Assembly: GCA_963682175.1 (NCBI GenBank)
Contig: OY821775.1
Span: 12,992,501 to 13,056,500, forward strand
Source: Triglochin maritima
Lineage: Eukaryota; Streptophyta; Magnoliopsida; Alismatales; Juncaginaceae
Length of the DNA stretch: 64,000 bases
Direction of reading: 5' to 3'
How positions within the stretch are numbered: the first letter of the stretch is position 1; each line of letters opens with the position of its first letter. Positions 47,503 to 57,900 of the stretch are shown here, piece by piece. Under the pieces are notes generated by a model that saw only the letters and a list, made by a program, of their open reading frames with translations, was not told the DNA's origin and did no database searches. Made by a program: the position numbers and the translations under genes.

Positions 47503-48060
47503 TTGGAAGTTCCGATCATATTGTTCTCAGTTAAATCCCTATATCATATCCTTCTTGGCTCAGACCCGTCCTTAGATTTTGTATCGCTGATTTGGAACAA
47601 GAATGCGCCGTCGAAAATTTGTGTCCTTGCTTCGCTGATTTTCCATGGTAAGATTTTGACAAAGGTAGCCCATAAATCTCGGGGATGGTACTTGGCTAGT
47701 CGATGCCCACTTTGTTTGGAGGAAGAGGAGCATAATCATCACATTTTCAGGAATTGTGAGGTTACCATAGCTATGCTAGATAAGTTTGGGGCCAAGCTTG
47801 GCAAAAGTATGGTTGCTGTGGGTTATGACTTTAGAGATTTTTGGTATAAGTGGACCTCACACATTCCTAGTGGTCAGTTTATGATGGCTGGAAATCTTGG
47901 TCATCTTACCTTATGGTGGAATATTTGGGTTGCACGTAACAAACTACGATTTGACAACAAGCAAATTGTAATTGAGGAGATCTGGCAAAAGACTGTTCAA
48001 GATGTCTACCTGTGGGTACGAACTTCGGGGAATGCAGGAGATTTTTTGTTTTTAGATTAG
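47503..48060 (+). pseudogene. LINE zf-RVT domain
   Basis: 185-residue open stretch with SLIWNKNAPSKICVLASLIF, then RCPLCLEEEEHNHHIFRNC (zinc-binding Cys/His cluster) and the C-terminal LWWNIWVARNKLRFDN block. Typical C-terminus of plant L1 ORF2. Ends at 48060, followed by 3' UTR and tail. Confidence 0.85.
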
Positions 48061-48386
48061 TATCTTGTTGGGTTTCTCACGGTCTTGTGTTTTCCCCCCT
48101 TCTTGTGGGTTGTTTTGACTTATTCCTTTGGCTATGGTTTTGACGTGTCATGTTCCCCATCTATTTTGTTTTTCTTTTCATCTCCCTATTTTTTTGTAAT
48201 CCATCAATGATAATAATAATAAAATGTCATATTAAGCTATTTTTGAGATATATCATGTTATACAATGAAATGCATGAAAGTACAACATTCCTTAACTCTG
48301 TTTAGTTAACACGTTAAAAACGATTACCTTACGAATATCATGTAGTATTTTTGTTTTGATTTTATCTACCATCCTAATTTTAAATA

Positions 48387-48914
48387 GGGTTAATTACAGT
48401 TTACACCTCTAAACTATACATTGATATCACTTTACACCCCTGAGCTTTCAAAGTTAACAGTTACTTCCTCTGAACTTTCATTTTGTAACACTTTACGCCC
48501 CCCCAACTTAAAAAATTCATTATTTAACACATTCGACGTTTTTTCGTGTTTTTTTCCATTGTAACCATAATACACTCCTAACATATATTTACTTGTAAGT
48601 TTGGATCGAAACGGAGATCGGATATGGTTGGAATTTGGGTCAGATAGGTACTAAATTCGATCCAAATTCCAACCAGATCCTACCTCCATTTCGATCCAAA
48701 CTTTCACGTAAATATAAGTTTAGGAGTGTATTAGGGATACAAAGAAATAAATTGGGGAAAAACGTCGAATGTGTGTTAAATAATGGATTTTTAAAGTTCA
48801 GATGGGGGAGTATTACAAAATGAAAGTTCAAGGGATGTAACTGTTAACTTTGAAAGTTCAGGGGTGCAAAGTGATATCAAGACATAGTTCAGGAGTGCAA
48901 ACTGTAATTAACCC
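48387..48914. mobile_element. MULE-type MITE with 9-bp TSD
   Basis: 528 bp with ~150-bp inverted arms starting GGGTTAATTACAGTTT. Flanked by exact TTTTAAATA (48378-48386 and 48915-48923), the 9-bp length of Mutator-like elements. No coding sequence. Confidence 0.92.
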
Positions 48915-48923
48915 TTTTAAATA

Positions 48924-49541
48924 TCAACCTCTCAAACATTAAAATATGATTACATGATTTTGACTATTTCAAGACAAGATCCCAATTGAGTTAACCATAA
49001 TTGGTGAGTTATTGTATGTGATATTCATTTATTAGAAGAAAACTTCTCGCATTATATTTTAGGGTAAATTATAGTTTACTCCCATCAATAGTCGATTAAC
49101 ACTTTGACTCCTTGAATTTTAAAAACAACATACTTATATCCCTTAAAATTTAATTTATATAACGTTTTGACCCATTATCCACCAAATTGTAATTTTACCC
49201 TAATTTTTATAATTAAACTTGTGTAAATAAGCATGGACATCAAAAATTTAGAAAATCTACCCTAAAAAAGTTTAGAAAATCTATGTTGGTCTACTACTCA
49301 ACCTTCTCCGACTCGTGGATTCGTCAAAAAATTGTTTCGAAAAGGAAAAATAAACATGTGGTAATAATTGGATTCTAGAATACGATTTTTGAAAACATAT
49401 GAATCCTCACCTCATTTTATATTTCAAACACGTGAATGCATATGACTTTTGACCTTGGATGCTAATCTTAAATATCTCAAAACAATAATCTCCAAAATAA
49501 TATCTCACTCTGCTAAACAGTTGGTGCTCCTCCTCCCTCTC
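48924..49541. other. AT-rich spacer with possible MULE-arm relic
   Basis: 49063-49200 begins AGGGTAAATTATAGTTTACT and resembles a single arm of the 48387 MITE. No partner arm found. This stretch probably held the original upstream region of the BGAL17-like gene. Confidence 0.4.
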
Positions 49542-50024
49542 TAAGGGCACCCTTAACGGGGGTGCCCCGCCCGGCCCTGGTCGGGCGCCCGGGCGCACCC
49601 CCGTTAGCGGGCGGGGCGCCCGTGGGGCACCCGCCCGGGTGCTTGCCCGGGCGGTGGGCGTCCCGGGCAGACGCCCGGGCGCCCATGGGAGGGGGACACG
49701 TGTCCCCCTCCCATTGGTTATTTTTTTATTTTTTTTGTTTTGGTTTTTTTATTAATGGATTGGGTATTTGTTATAAATGTGGGGTAATAATTTTTTGTAA
49801 GTGATTAAAATTAAGAATTTTCCAGAACCAACAATTTCAAGTTAAATAGAAAAAAAATTAATACAACAATACCATAACAACAATACATTAATAATAATAA
49901 AATATGAAATACAACCAACCACATGAAACATCTGTTAAAGGGAAATACAAACCATACGGACTACTACAACCCGAAATACAAACTAAGGGAAATACAAACC
50001 ATACGGAATACATACTACATCAAA

Positions 50025-51284
50025 CTACACGTACCCATTCTCTTCTGCCCAGGCGAGAAGTTTATCGATTACTTTTTGATCCTTCTCCGTCGGGTTGTCC
50101 TTCCTCATCAGAGAGTGAAGCATGTCCAACTTATTTTTTATTAAATGTCTCTGGAAATTCCTTTCCGCTAACTCCTCTTGCTTGGAGAAACCATCTTCTC
50201 TGACTTGGGCGGTGTATCGCATCTGTTGTGCAAGTTCTCTAACATCGGTGTCTCGTTCGGGGCGTAATGCACTCTTAGCCTTTTTCTTAGCCTTCTTCAC
50301 ACCTTCTGGGCGTGTAGACGACTCCGGCATCGGCTCTTCTGCATCCGAGGGTGATTGCGTCCTCGAGCCGTCCGTGCTCTTTCTTTTCCCAAGGCTTCCT
50401 GACTGGGGACTATTTTCATCGTGCAACTCCGGGGACTCCCAGTCAACACGCACGGCATTAGCTCCGGAGATCACACTCTCCCATTTTGGGTACCTACGCA
50501 ACATAACCCAAGCATCAAAATAAAGAAATTTACTAGGCCCATGATTTCGCTCGTAGATCACGTGCGCTTGTCGGACAACATCGTCGTCATTCTGGCCGCT
50601 CCTTTTCCGTCGGAATGCCTGATCGAAGCACCCGACCCACTTGTTCACAGCAGGTATAATTCTCCTCCACCGTCCTTTTAAGGACTCTGCGTTCCTTTCG
50701 GGTAGGCCTGTGCCTTCCACGGAGATGTCGTACACACGTTTCACCCTAGTCCACAATGAAGTAGACTTCTGGTTTGTCCTTGTCACCGCATCGCAACTGA
50801 CTTCCATATATGCAGAGACAAGTCTCTCGTCCTCAGCTGTGGTCCACAACTTCGGATTGACTTTGGCAGTTTGGACTTGCTTGCGGTGACGACGCTGTGG
50901 AGGTGGGGATGGTGGTGTGGGGGTGTGTCGTGGTGGGGACTCATCGTCGTCGTTACCCTCATCTTCAGTGTTCGCCATACTCTGGCGGCTATTTTGAGAC
51001 AAGGGTCGGCCAAACATTTGGAACTGCGGTTGATTATAAGGGAATGGTGGTGCATATTGTGAGTATTGTGGGAATGGTAAGTTTTGATCTGGGGATGCGT
51101 AGTGGGAGAATTGTGGGAATGGTGAGTTTTGGTCAGGTGGTGGGAATGGTGGTGCGTACTGGGAGAAGTCGGGTTGTTGGAATGGTTGTTGGTAAAATGG
51201 ACGTGAGGGATATGGTTGTGGATAGCGTGGATGCGGATTTGATTGTGGAGGAGGGGGGGAACGATTGTACTCCGGAGAAGACAT
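50025..51284 (-). CDS. PIF/Harbinger ORF1-type Myb/SANT-like DNA-binding protein
   Basis: 419 residues, ATG at 51284. Residues 1-130 are Pro/Gln/Tyr-rich with repeats of FPQ(F/Y)SxYA. Residues ~143-215 form a Myb/SANT-like trihelix domain (NPKLWTTAEDERLVSAYMEV, then LKGRWRRIIPAVNKWVGCF). Residues 245-270 include the conserved FDAWVMLRRYPKW block. Residues 327-340 are a Lys-rich nuclear-localisation-like stretch, followed by a helix-rich C-terminus. In PIF/Harbinger elements this partner protein binds DNA and helps import the transposase; plant copies are often auto-annotated as glutathione S-transferase T3-like. The ORF is undamaged although the element lacks its transposase, so it may still be used in trans or be co-opted. 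Confidence 0.85.
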   Translation of the reverse strand: MSSPEYNRSPPPPQSNPHPRYPQPYPSRPFYQQPFQQPDFSQYAPPFPPPDQNSPFPQFSHYASPDQNLPFPQYSQYAPPFPYNQPQFQMFGRPLSQNSRQSMANTEDEGNDDDESPPRHTPTPPSPPPQRRHRKQVQTAKVNPKLWTTAEDERLVSAYMEVSCDAVTRTNQKSTSLWTRVKRVYDISVEGTGLPERNAESLKGRWRRIIPAVNKWVGCFDQAFRRKRSGQNDDDVVRQAHVIYERNHGPSKFLYFDAWVMLRRYPKWESVISGANAVRVDWESPELHDENSPQSGSLGKRKSTDGSRTQSPSDAEEPMPESSTRPEGVKKAKKKAKSALRPERDTDVRELAQQMRYTAQVREDGFSKQEELAERNFQRHLIKNKLDMLHSLMRKDNPTEKDQKVIDKLLAWAEENGYV

Positions 51285-51387
51285 TGTGGGAGAAATATGG
51301 GATGTAAGTTAAGTTTTGAGTTTTGTGGAAGAGATATGGGGTGTAAGTTGATTTTTGTGTAGGGTATATATAGAGAAAAAATTAGAC

Positions 51388-51540
51388 ACTGTGCAATCAC
51401 GCGGATTACTTTTCTTTCATGCGTATACTGTACATTCACGCGGACTATTTTGTTTCACGCGTATACTGTAGATTCACGCGGACTACTTTTGATTCACGCG
51501 TATACTGTGCAATCACGCGTATACTGTGCAGTCACGCGCG
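51388..51540. promoter_or_regulatory. CACGCG tandem repeats upstream of the PIF ORF
   Basis: Eight or so copies of CACGCGGACTA / CACGCGTATACTG alternating at ~25 bp. They lie 100-250 bp upstream of the ATG at 51284 and between it and the element end. Probably a TIR-proximal binding-site array or a promoter element. Confidence 0.55.
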
Positions 51541-51960
51541 TTTCGAAATTCAAATATTCAAATTTCAAATATTCAAATTTCAAATATTCAAAATTTTGTG
51601 TTTAATAGTGATTAATATTGTTAATTAATTAATAGTAATGATAAGTATATCGCGAATTAAAATTATAATGTAATTAGAATTAGATTTATATATAATGTAT
51701 TTTGTTAAATGTTGTGTGAGAATTAAATTTGTTTAATTAAGAAATGATGTGGATGAAAGAGAGTGTAGGGTGGGTGGGGGTAGTCTGGGCATGGATAATG
51801 AGATTTTTTGGGTGGGTTGGGTGAGCTGACGTGGCAGAGAGAGAAGCTGACGTGGCAGAGAAAGAGTGCAGGGCGCCCGGGGTAGCCCGGGCGCTGTTAA
51901 ATATGCTCTAATCCTCTCATCCCCACCTAAAGGTCCAACACAAGAAAGAGAAAATCGATC

Positions 51961-54900
51961 ATGGCGTCGAAGATGACTCCAGCCATATTCATCTTCATCT
52001 TCCTCACCATCGCTCTCTCCTTCTCCCCCGTTTCCTCTACCTCCAAGGTACGCCCCCCTTCCCCCACCAATCCATGGCACGGATCTCGCATCACCACGCC
52101 TTGCTGTACTCTAGCCTTGGGGTGTGTTTGGATGACAACTTACGGAACAGAAGAGAAAAAAACGTAGGGAAAGTTTGAGGTTTTTTTTTTTGAACTTTGA
52201 GTAGGAACTTTTACTTTTAGAGATGTGCATGGAATAAATGAGATATAATCCATAATTACCTTCTTATTTCTTAGATCTTGGTCTTGCTTGGTTAATTGTA
52301 GTCAATTTCCATGTAATAAGATTACATTCCCATGAACATTGGAATTCACCACATGAACTACAATGTATTTAAAAAGATTTGAATAATTTCAATAATTCCG
52401 GTAAATGTCTGGAGGGATCATCGAATTTCAAGTATACTTTCGGCATGTTTGTGGTTCAATTTTAATGATATGATAAGCTTTGAGTAAATTGGAAACGTTT
52501 AATAACAATGTAATGTATTTTGATTCAACCATGCACTCCGTAACTCAATTACCTTGAAAAGGGGTGTAACTGCATTGCCTTCGTAATTTGATTACGGAGT
52601 GATTGTGACCTCTTACATTCTCAGCCAAACATTGCAATGTAATCGAAGGTGCAATTGGATTACATTGCACCCTCAATTACAGCAAACCAAATCGAACCTA
52701 ATTGTATTGTTTGACAACACTTTGGAATTCACTACATGAATTCTAATGTAGTTTTAAAAAAAAATTATAGTAATTTAATAGCTCTGATAAATGTCAGACG
52801 AGGTAGTGCCAGAGTTGTTGCAAACTTCTAGCATGGTTCGATAGAATTTTGACTGGGTTGATTATTTTGTAACGAAATCGAATTACAAGCTCCAATGAGG
52901 TAATCCAATTACCTTGAAAAGGGCGTGTGTGGATTACCTTGATAATTTGTTTACAAAGTAATGGAAACCTTCAATTTTCTCAACCAGTCAATGGAATGTA
53001 ATCATATTACATTATACTCCTGATTACTATTCCATGGCAAACCAATTATGTCTTTAAGGTAATGATAAGGGAGTAAATCATTTCCCCTATTTTTCTCTTT
53101 TCTCTCTATTCTGGTACCTGTAACACAAACAAAACTGATTGTGTGGTTTGGAGTAGTTTGGTTTTAAGGGGATCACGGATCAACCAAAATTTGCAATAAC
53201 TTACAAAGTTGGCTTGATGAACCCACTGCGTGTACATCAAATCAATTGGACACAACTTTTAGTCGAAGATTTCAAGGAGTAGAATGAAGTTGTTACTTTA
53301 CAAATCTATGCCTTGCTTAGTTGAAGTTGGCATCGAGTATAGCCCTGGTTGGCAAGCTTTTATAACATTAGGTAATGAGCAACAAATTTTTCTTTGTTTC
53401 ATAGGTGTGTTTCTTCGAGCATTTTTTATTTATCTCACTTGTATGTTCTATTGTGCGAGAAGTTTTGAAAAGGATGTTTATGACATTTTTTACCGATAAG
53501 AAAGAAATTTATGACATTGAAGCAATGTGTTTTGAAGTTTAAGTTGGCAAAGTTAGAACAAGCCATTACTGAATATACAAATAATGGACCATTACGAGTG
53601 TATTATCATTAATGTGATTTCGTTGAGATCAGATTGTTTTTAATCTTTTTGTAGAGAACTGCTTTTAGAGTTTTAGCATGCATGTCATGAAATAATATGG
53701 TAAGCATGTTCTGGAATAAATAAATTGGGAGACTGGTTGCACTTCTATATCCAGTAAACACTACTGCCAAAGCATTATTTATGAGACTCAGAAGCTTAAT
53801 TTTCTATATAAAAATGAAATCCTTAAGAGTGCAACTTCACATCTTACCACTTATTTTACAAATAACAGGTTCATGCTCGAAGATTTTGGATTTCTGATGA
53901 CATGTTTTGGAAGGACGGGAATCCTTTTCAGATAATTGGTGGCGATTTGCATTATTTCCGTGTTCTTCCTCAGGTTCTTAACTCACTTTTCAATTTGGTT
54001 GTTTCATGGATCATTTTGAACTAGTATTACTACTAAAAATATTACTCCTGATGATGCATGCAGTACTGGGAAGATAGACTTTGGAGAGCGAAGGCACTGG
54101 GTTTAAATACCATTCAAACTTATGTTCCTTGGAATTTACATGAACCATTACCTGGAGAATGGGTGTTTGATGGCATTGCAGACCTTGAGTCATTTTTAAA
54201 GATCTCACAAGATTTGGGATTCCTTGTCATGCTACGCGTGGGACCGTATATATGTGCAGGTGACATCAAATTTGTGTCTTGACTTACAAAAATACAATAG
54301 CACCACTAAAACACCATATTTATTGTTCGGTAAGAATCCATCCATGAAATACGAATTAACTATTTTCTGGGTACAAGTCGTTTTCTAGTGGGGCAAGCTT
54401 TTGCTTTATAATTTTCCATGCCATCTTTTGTAGATTTTTACAATTATCTGGATTTTTTTTGAAATAATCTGTAATCCTTCGGTTGACAAATTACCCATTA
54501 TTGATTTTCACAGTTACTATTGTCAGATAGCTGCTGGAATTCTTTTCAAAATTTGATTTTATCAAATATCAAACATACTTGAAAAGTGCACTTTCAAATT
54601 TAAACTAAAAGAGATACTTATGATCTTTGTCTTCTACTTTGATAATATACAACAATATAACCTAGATGTTATTACTTAGGATATAATTTATAAACATACA
54701 GCAGGACATGTATCTCTGATTATCAACAAACAGCAAGAGGCAGTTACTGAGGTTAATTTTTAACATGCTACTGAAAAAGCTAAAATATCTGATTGTGCTT
54801 GTTACCAACAGAATGCTATTCCCAAAGTGAGGTGCTGTAGTATATGTTTGTATTTTGCGGTATAAAACATCAATGTTGATTTATATCGAGAAAATTTCAT

Positions 54901-57900
54901 GAGAATTCCACCGAACTCGGCGGAACATCATAATTTCTCTCAACATCTACTGTGTGTGTATGTGTGTGTGTGTGATAAGTTTATTGTTAGCAGAATGGGA
55001 CCTGGGGGGCTTTCCTGCTTGGTTGCTTGCTACAAAACCAGCTCCTAAACTAAGGTCCTCAGATCCTGTTTTTCTTCAATTTGTGAGTGTTTTAATCCCT
55101 TTCTGTTTTACATTTCTAGTTATATCATATGTGATATTCATCCTATCCATTCATAAGTTGATGAATGCCAAAGACAGCAGGTTGTTGATATTTAAATGTT
55201 GGTTTATGACTATATACTAAAACTCATTTCTTTTCAACAACAACAAAGCTTTCAATCCCAAACTAATTGGGGTAGGCTAGAAATAAAACTCAATAAGAAT
55301 CACTGTTCTGGCACTAAAGCTCATTTTGTTTCTCAATAATTGTATTCATGTGTGGGAATTAATTAGGAGGCTATCAGAAATGAGTTTATAAATAAAATTT
55401 AAACTTTTGGGCAGTTGCAAGACAAAAACGGATGCATACTTTCATGTCTTTATATGTTACTACCTCTGTTTGTATGTTAAAGGTAGATAGAACTATCGGG
55501 GAGATTGGAAGTTCATGTGATGTCACAGCATGTATCCTTCTTGGTTCACAGGTAAAGCGGTGGTGGGATGTTCTTCTCCCCAGAATAGCTCCCTTCCTAT
55601 ATGAGAAGGGAGGCCCCGTCATCATGGTTCAAGTGAGAAATATTGACATAGATGCATTTATGTCAACCGTACTCTAGTTTTGTGTATTCAAGATTTTTTT
55701 TTTCTGTTGGCCTAAAGTCTAACATCACTCACTACAGATTGAAAATGAGTTTGGATCATATGGAGATGACCAAGCTTATCTTCACCATCTTGTCACATTA
55801 GCTAGAAAGAACCTTGGAGCTGAAGCTATTCTGTAAGCAAGCCAAGCAGTTTCTTAGAAGATCAGTAGTAGGTTAATAAATAATAACTTCGAGAACCATA
55901 TAATTGTAGTTGCATATACCTCGTAAGTTCTGGGAAATATTGTTGATACCCTTGTCTTGTATTGTTCATATCTTAGCCTTTTGCTTTGAAGGGTTGGGTA
56001 ATAATTTTTGAAGATCTATCAACAAAACAATAGATAGAAAATTGGTGGATTATATTGCATGATTCCTGTGTCAAAGAAAGGCATTCTACTCAGTGATTTT
56101 GTAAATACATCATGAATGTTTTTTCTTTCAAGTTGTTTTTTTGTAGATGATGGGGATGATTGCATATATTATCGTGATGCAGGCCTGGAATTATGGGAAC
56201 CTCCTATGAAGGTCCATTGAAACTTCTAGGCCTTCATGAAAGAAAATACCACTTCCATAGATCCTTGAACATTAATTGTCTCGTTGAAGGATTCTGGAGT
56301 TTTCAAGCTGCAAAATTAAACAAAAGTAAATGGTAGGCATTGTTTATAAGTGAAGAGAATTTACATTAACCTACGAAAATTTTCATGTCCTTTTCATATG
56401 ATGAGTAAGATCATGTGATCGAACCAGTTGGTACTGATGTTGACATGAAATATGAAATGTGGTATTGGAACTGACGACTCGGCCGTGGCACATTTTTGAA
56501 GGCGCTAATCTGACCTGTTCCTAGTATGTTGAAGTGTTGGGCAGAAATAGTAGTAGACAAGGGCTTTTACGTTTACCTTATTGTAGATGTGCTTTTAAAT
56601 TACAATGTCATTGGCAGAAAGGTGATTGTGCAAGGCAATTGCCTTTTTCAAATGCCGCCTTAAAACGATGTTGGTTTTCAAATTCATGTATGTTTTTTTC
56701 TAGTTATACTACAGATGGAGGTACTTTAGATACTCTAAGAAGAGGAAGCATTCGTGGCAAGGATGTTTTTTCCGGTGAGTTTTTAAAAAAATTGCTACCT
56801 TGGTGCTTCTTTGGTAATGGTGGGAATCACATTTTAAGTTTTTTTGACAAGTTTCTATCAAATAGACTTTCAATCTAGAGTGCACATGTTTATGTCAGTA
56901 AGTTAAGTTTGAGCATGCCATGAAAGTCAGAGTGTCCATTTGTCATGAAGAAACAAGGTTTGCAGAATCGAACCGGACGTCGAACCGGCAACGTCAAAGG
57001 TTCGACCGGGATCGGACTGGAATCGAACCGGTTGAACCGGTGACGTCAGCATGACGTCATAAATATATATTTTAGTTATAATAGTCATATTTAATTATTT
57101 ATTAAGCAAAAAAATTCAAAATATCTACAATATCAACATTTTTAGGGTTGGGGTATAGATTTGGGTTTGGTTTTTTTTGGATATGTAGTAATCTGAATAA
57201 CTGAATACATAATCGGATATCGATATAAAAAAAACAAAAAAACAGGTTTTTTTTCCTGAACCGGTGGTTGAACCGCCGGTTCAACCTGGTTCAAATCCGG
57301 TTCAGGGCAAAAACTGTCTTGGGAGGTGAACCGGACCGGACAAGCCTCCGGTTCACGGTTCAACCGGTTGAACCGGCCGGTCCGGTTTTTCAGAACAGTG
57401 TGAAGAAATGACACTTTTACACTTAAAGGCACAAATAGATTTAAAATCTTATTTTATGATGTTATATGATCACACAAAAATCTACCGATGAGACTTTACA
57501 AAACAACAGCAACAAGTTTAACTGTGGTAAAGGTGTACAAAGTGAAGTGTGCAGATGTGACTAAACAATATATTCAACTTCAAATCCTTGGTAACTTTAC
57601 TTGATTCAGTACAGCAGTTAAGGAAGAAGCCTTATCTGACATGCAATTCATTTACCTTGTTTCAACATTTATTTCACAATGAATGATATGAATTATAGTG
57701 TCTTTGTTCTATATTGCCATTAATAGAAAACATCCATTGTTATTACTGTGCCAATTATTACTACATTTTGTGGTTATAGCTGTGGATTTCTCAACTGGTG
57801 AGGATGCATGGTCCATATTTAAGATGCAGAAAAAGTTCAATGCTCGAGGGAAATCACCTCCTCTGTCTGCGTGAGTAATTGTTTTGTTTATTTCAGAAAC

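Larger units (their letters stand above)
37100..48226 (+). mobile_element. Decayed L1-type LINE with three nested insertions
   Basis: Parts in order: ORF1 with CCHC knuckle (37391-38405 continuing at 39971), endonuclease (41476-42243), a short endonuclease-RT linker after the MULE (43655-43700), the late reverse transcriptase region (46600-47040), a zf-RVT region (47503-48060) and a (TAA)n-like tail (48206-48222). The central reverse transcriptase is missing. All ORFs carry stops. Insertions: solo gypsy LTR 38406-39965, MULE-like 42252-43646, copia C ~43700-46576. The 5' end and target duplication could not be fixed. Confidence 0.8.
49545..51908 (-). mobile_element. PIF/Harbinger element with accessory ORF only
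   Basis: Ends GGGCACCCTTAACGG (left) and GAGCATATTTAACAG (right, inverted) match the PIF style of TIR. Flanked by TAA at 49542-49544 and 51909-51911, the usual 3-bp target. 2364 bp. Holds one intact minus-strand ORF (50025-51284) and no DDE transposase, so it is non-autonomous for cleavage. The left terminus (49545-49710) is a GC-rich inverted-repeat cluster (GCGCCCGGGC and GGGGGACACGTGTCCCCC palindromes). Confidence 0.82.

Noticed and set aside
50783..51439. 218-codon minus ORF rich in His/Pro/Thr
   Set aside because: Out-of-frame shadow of the proline-rich N-terminus of the PIF ORF at 50025-51284.
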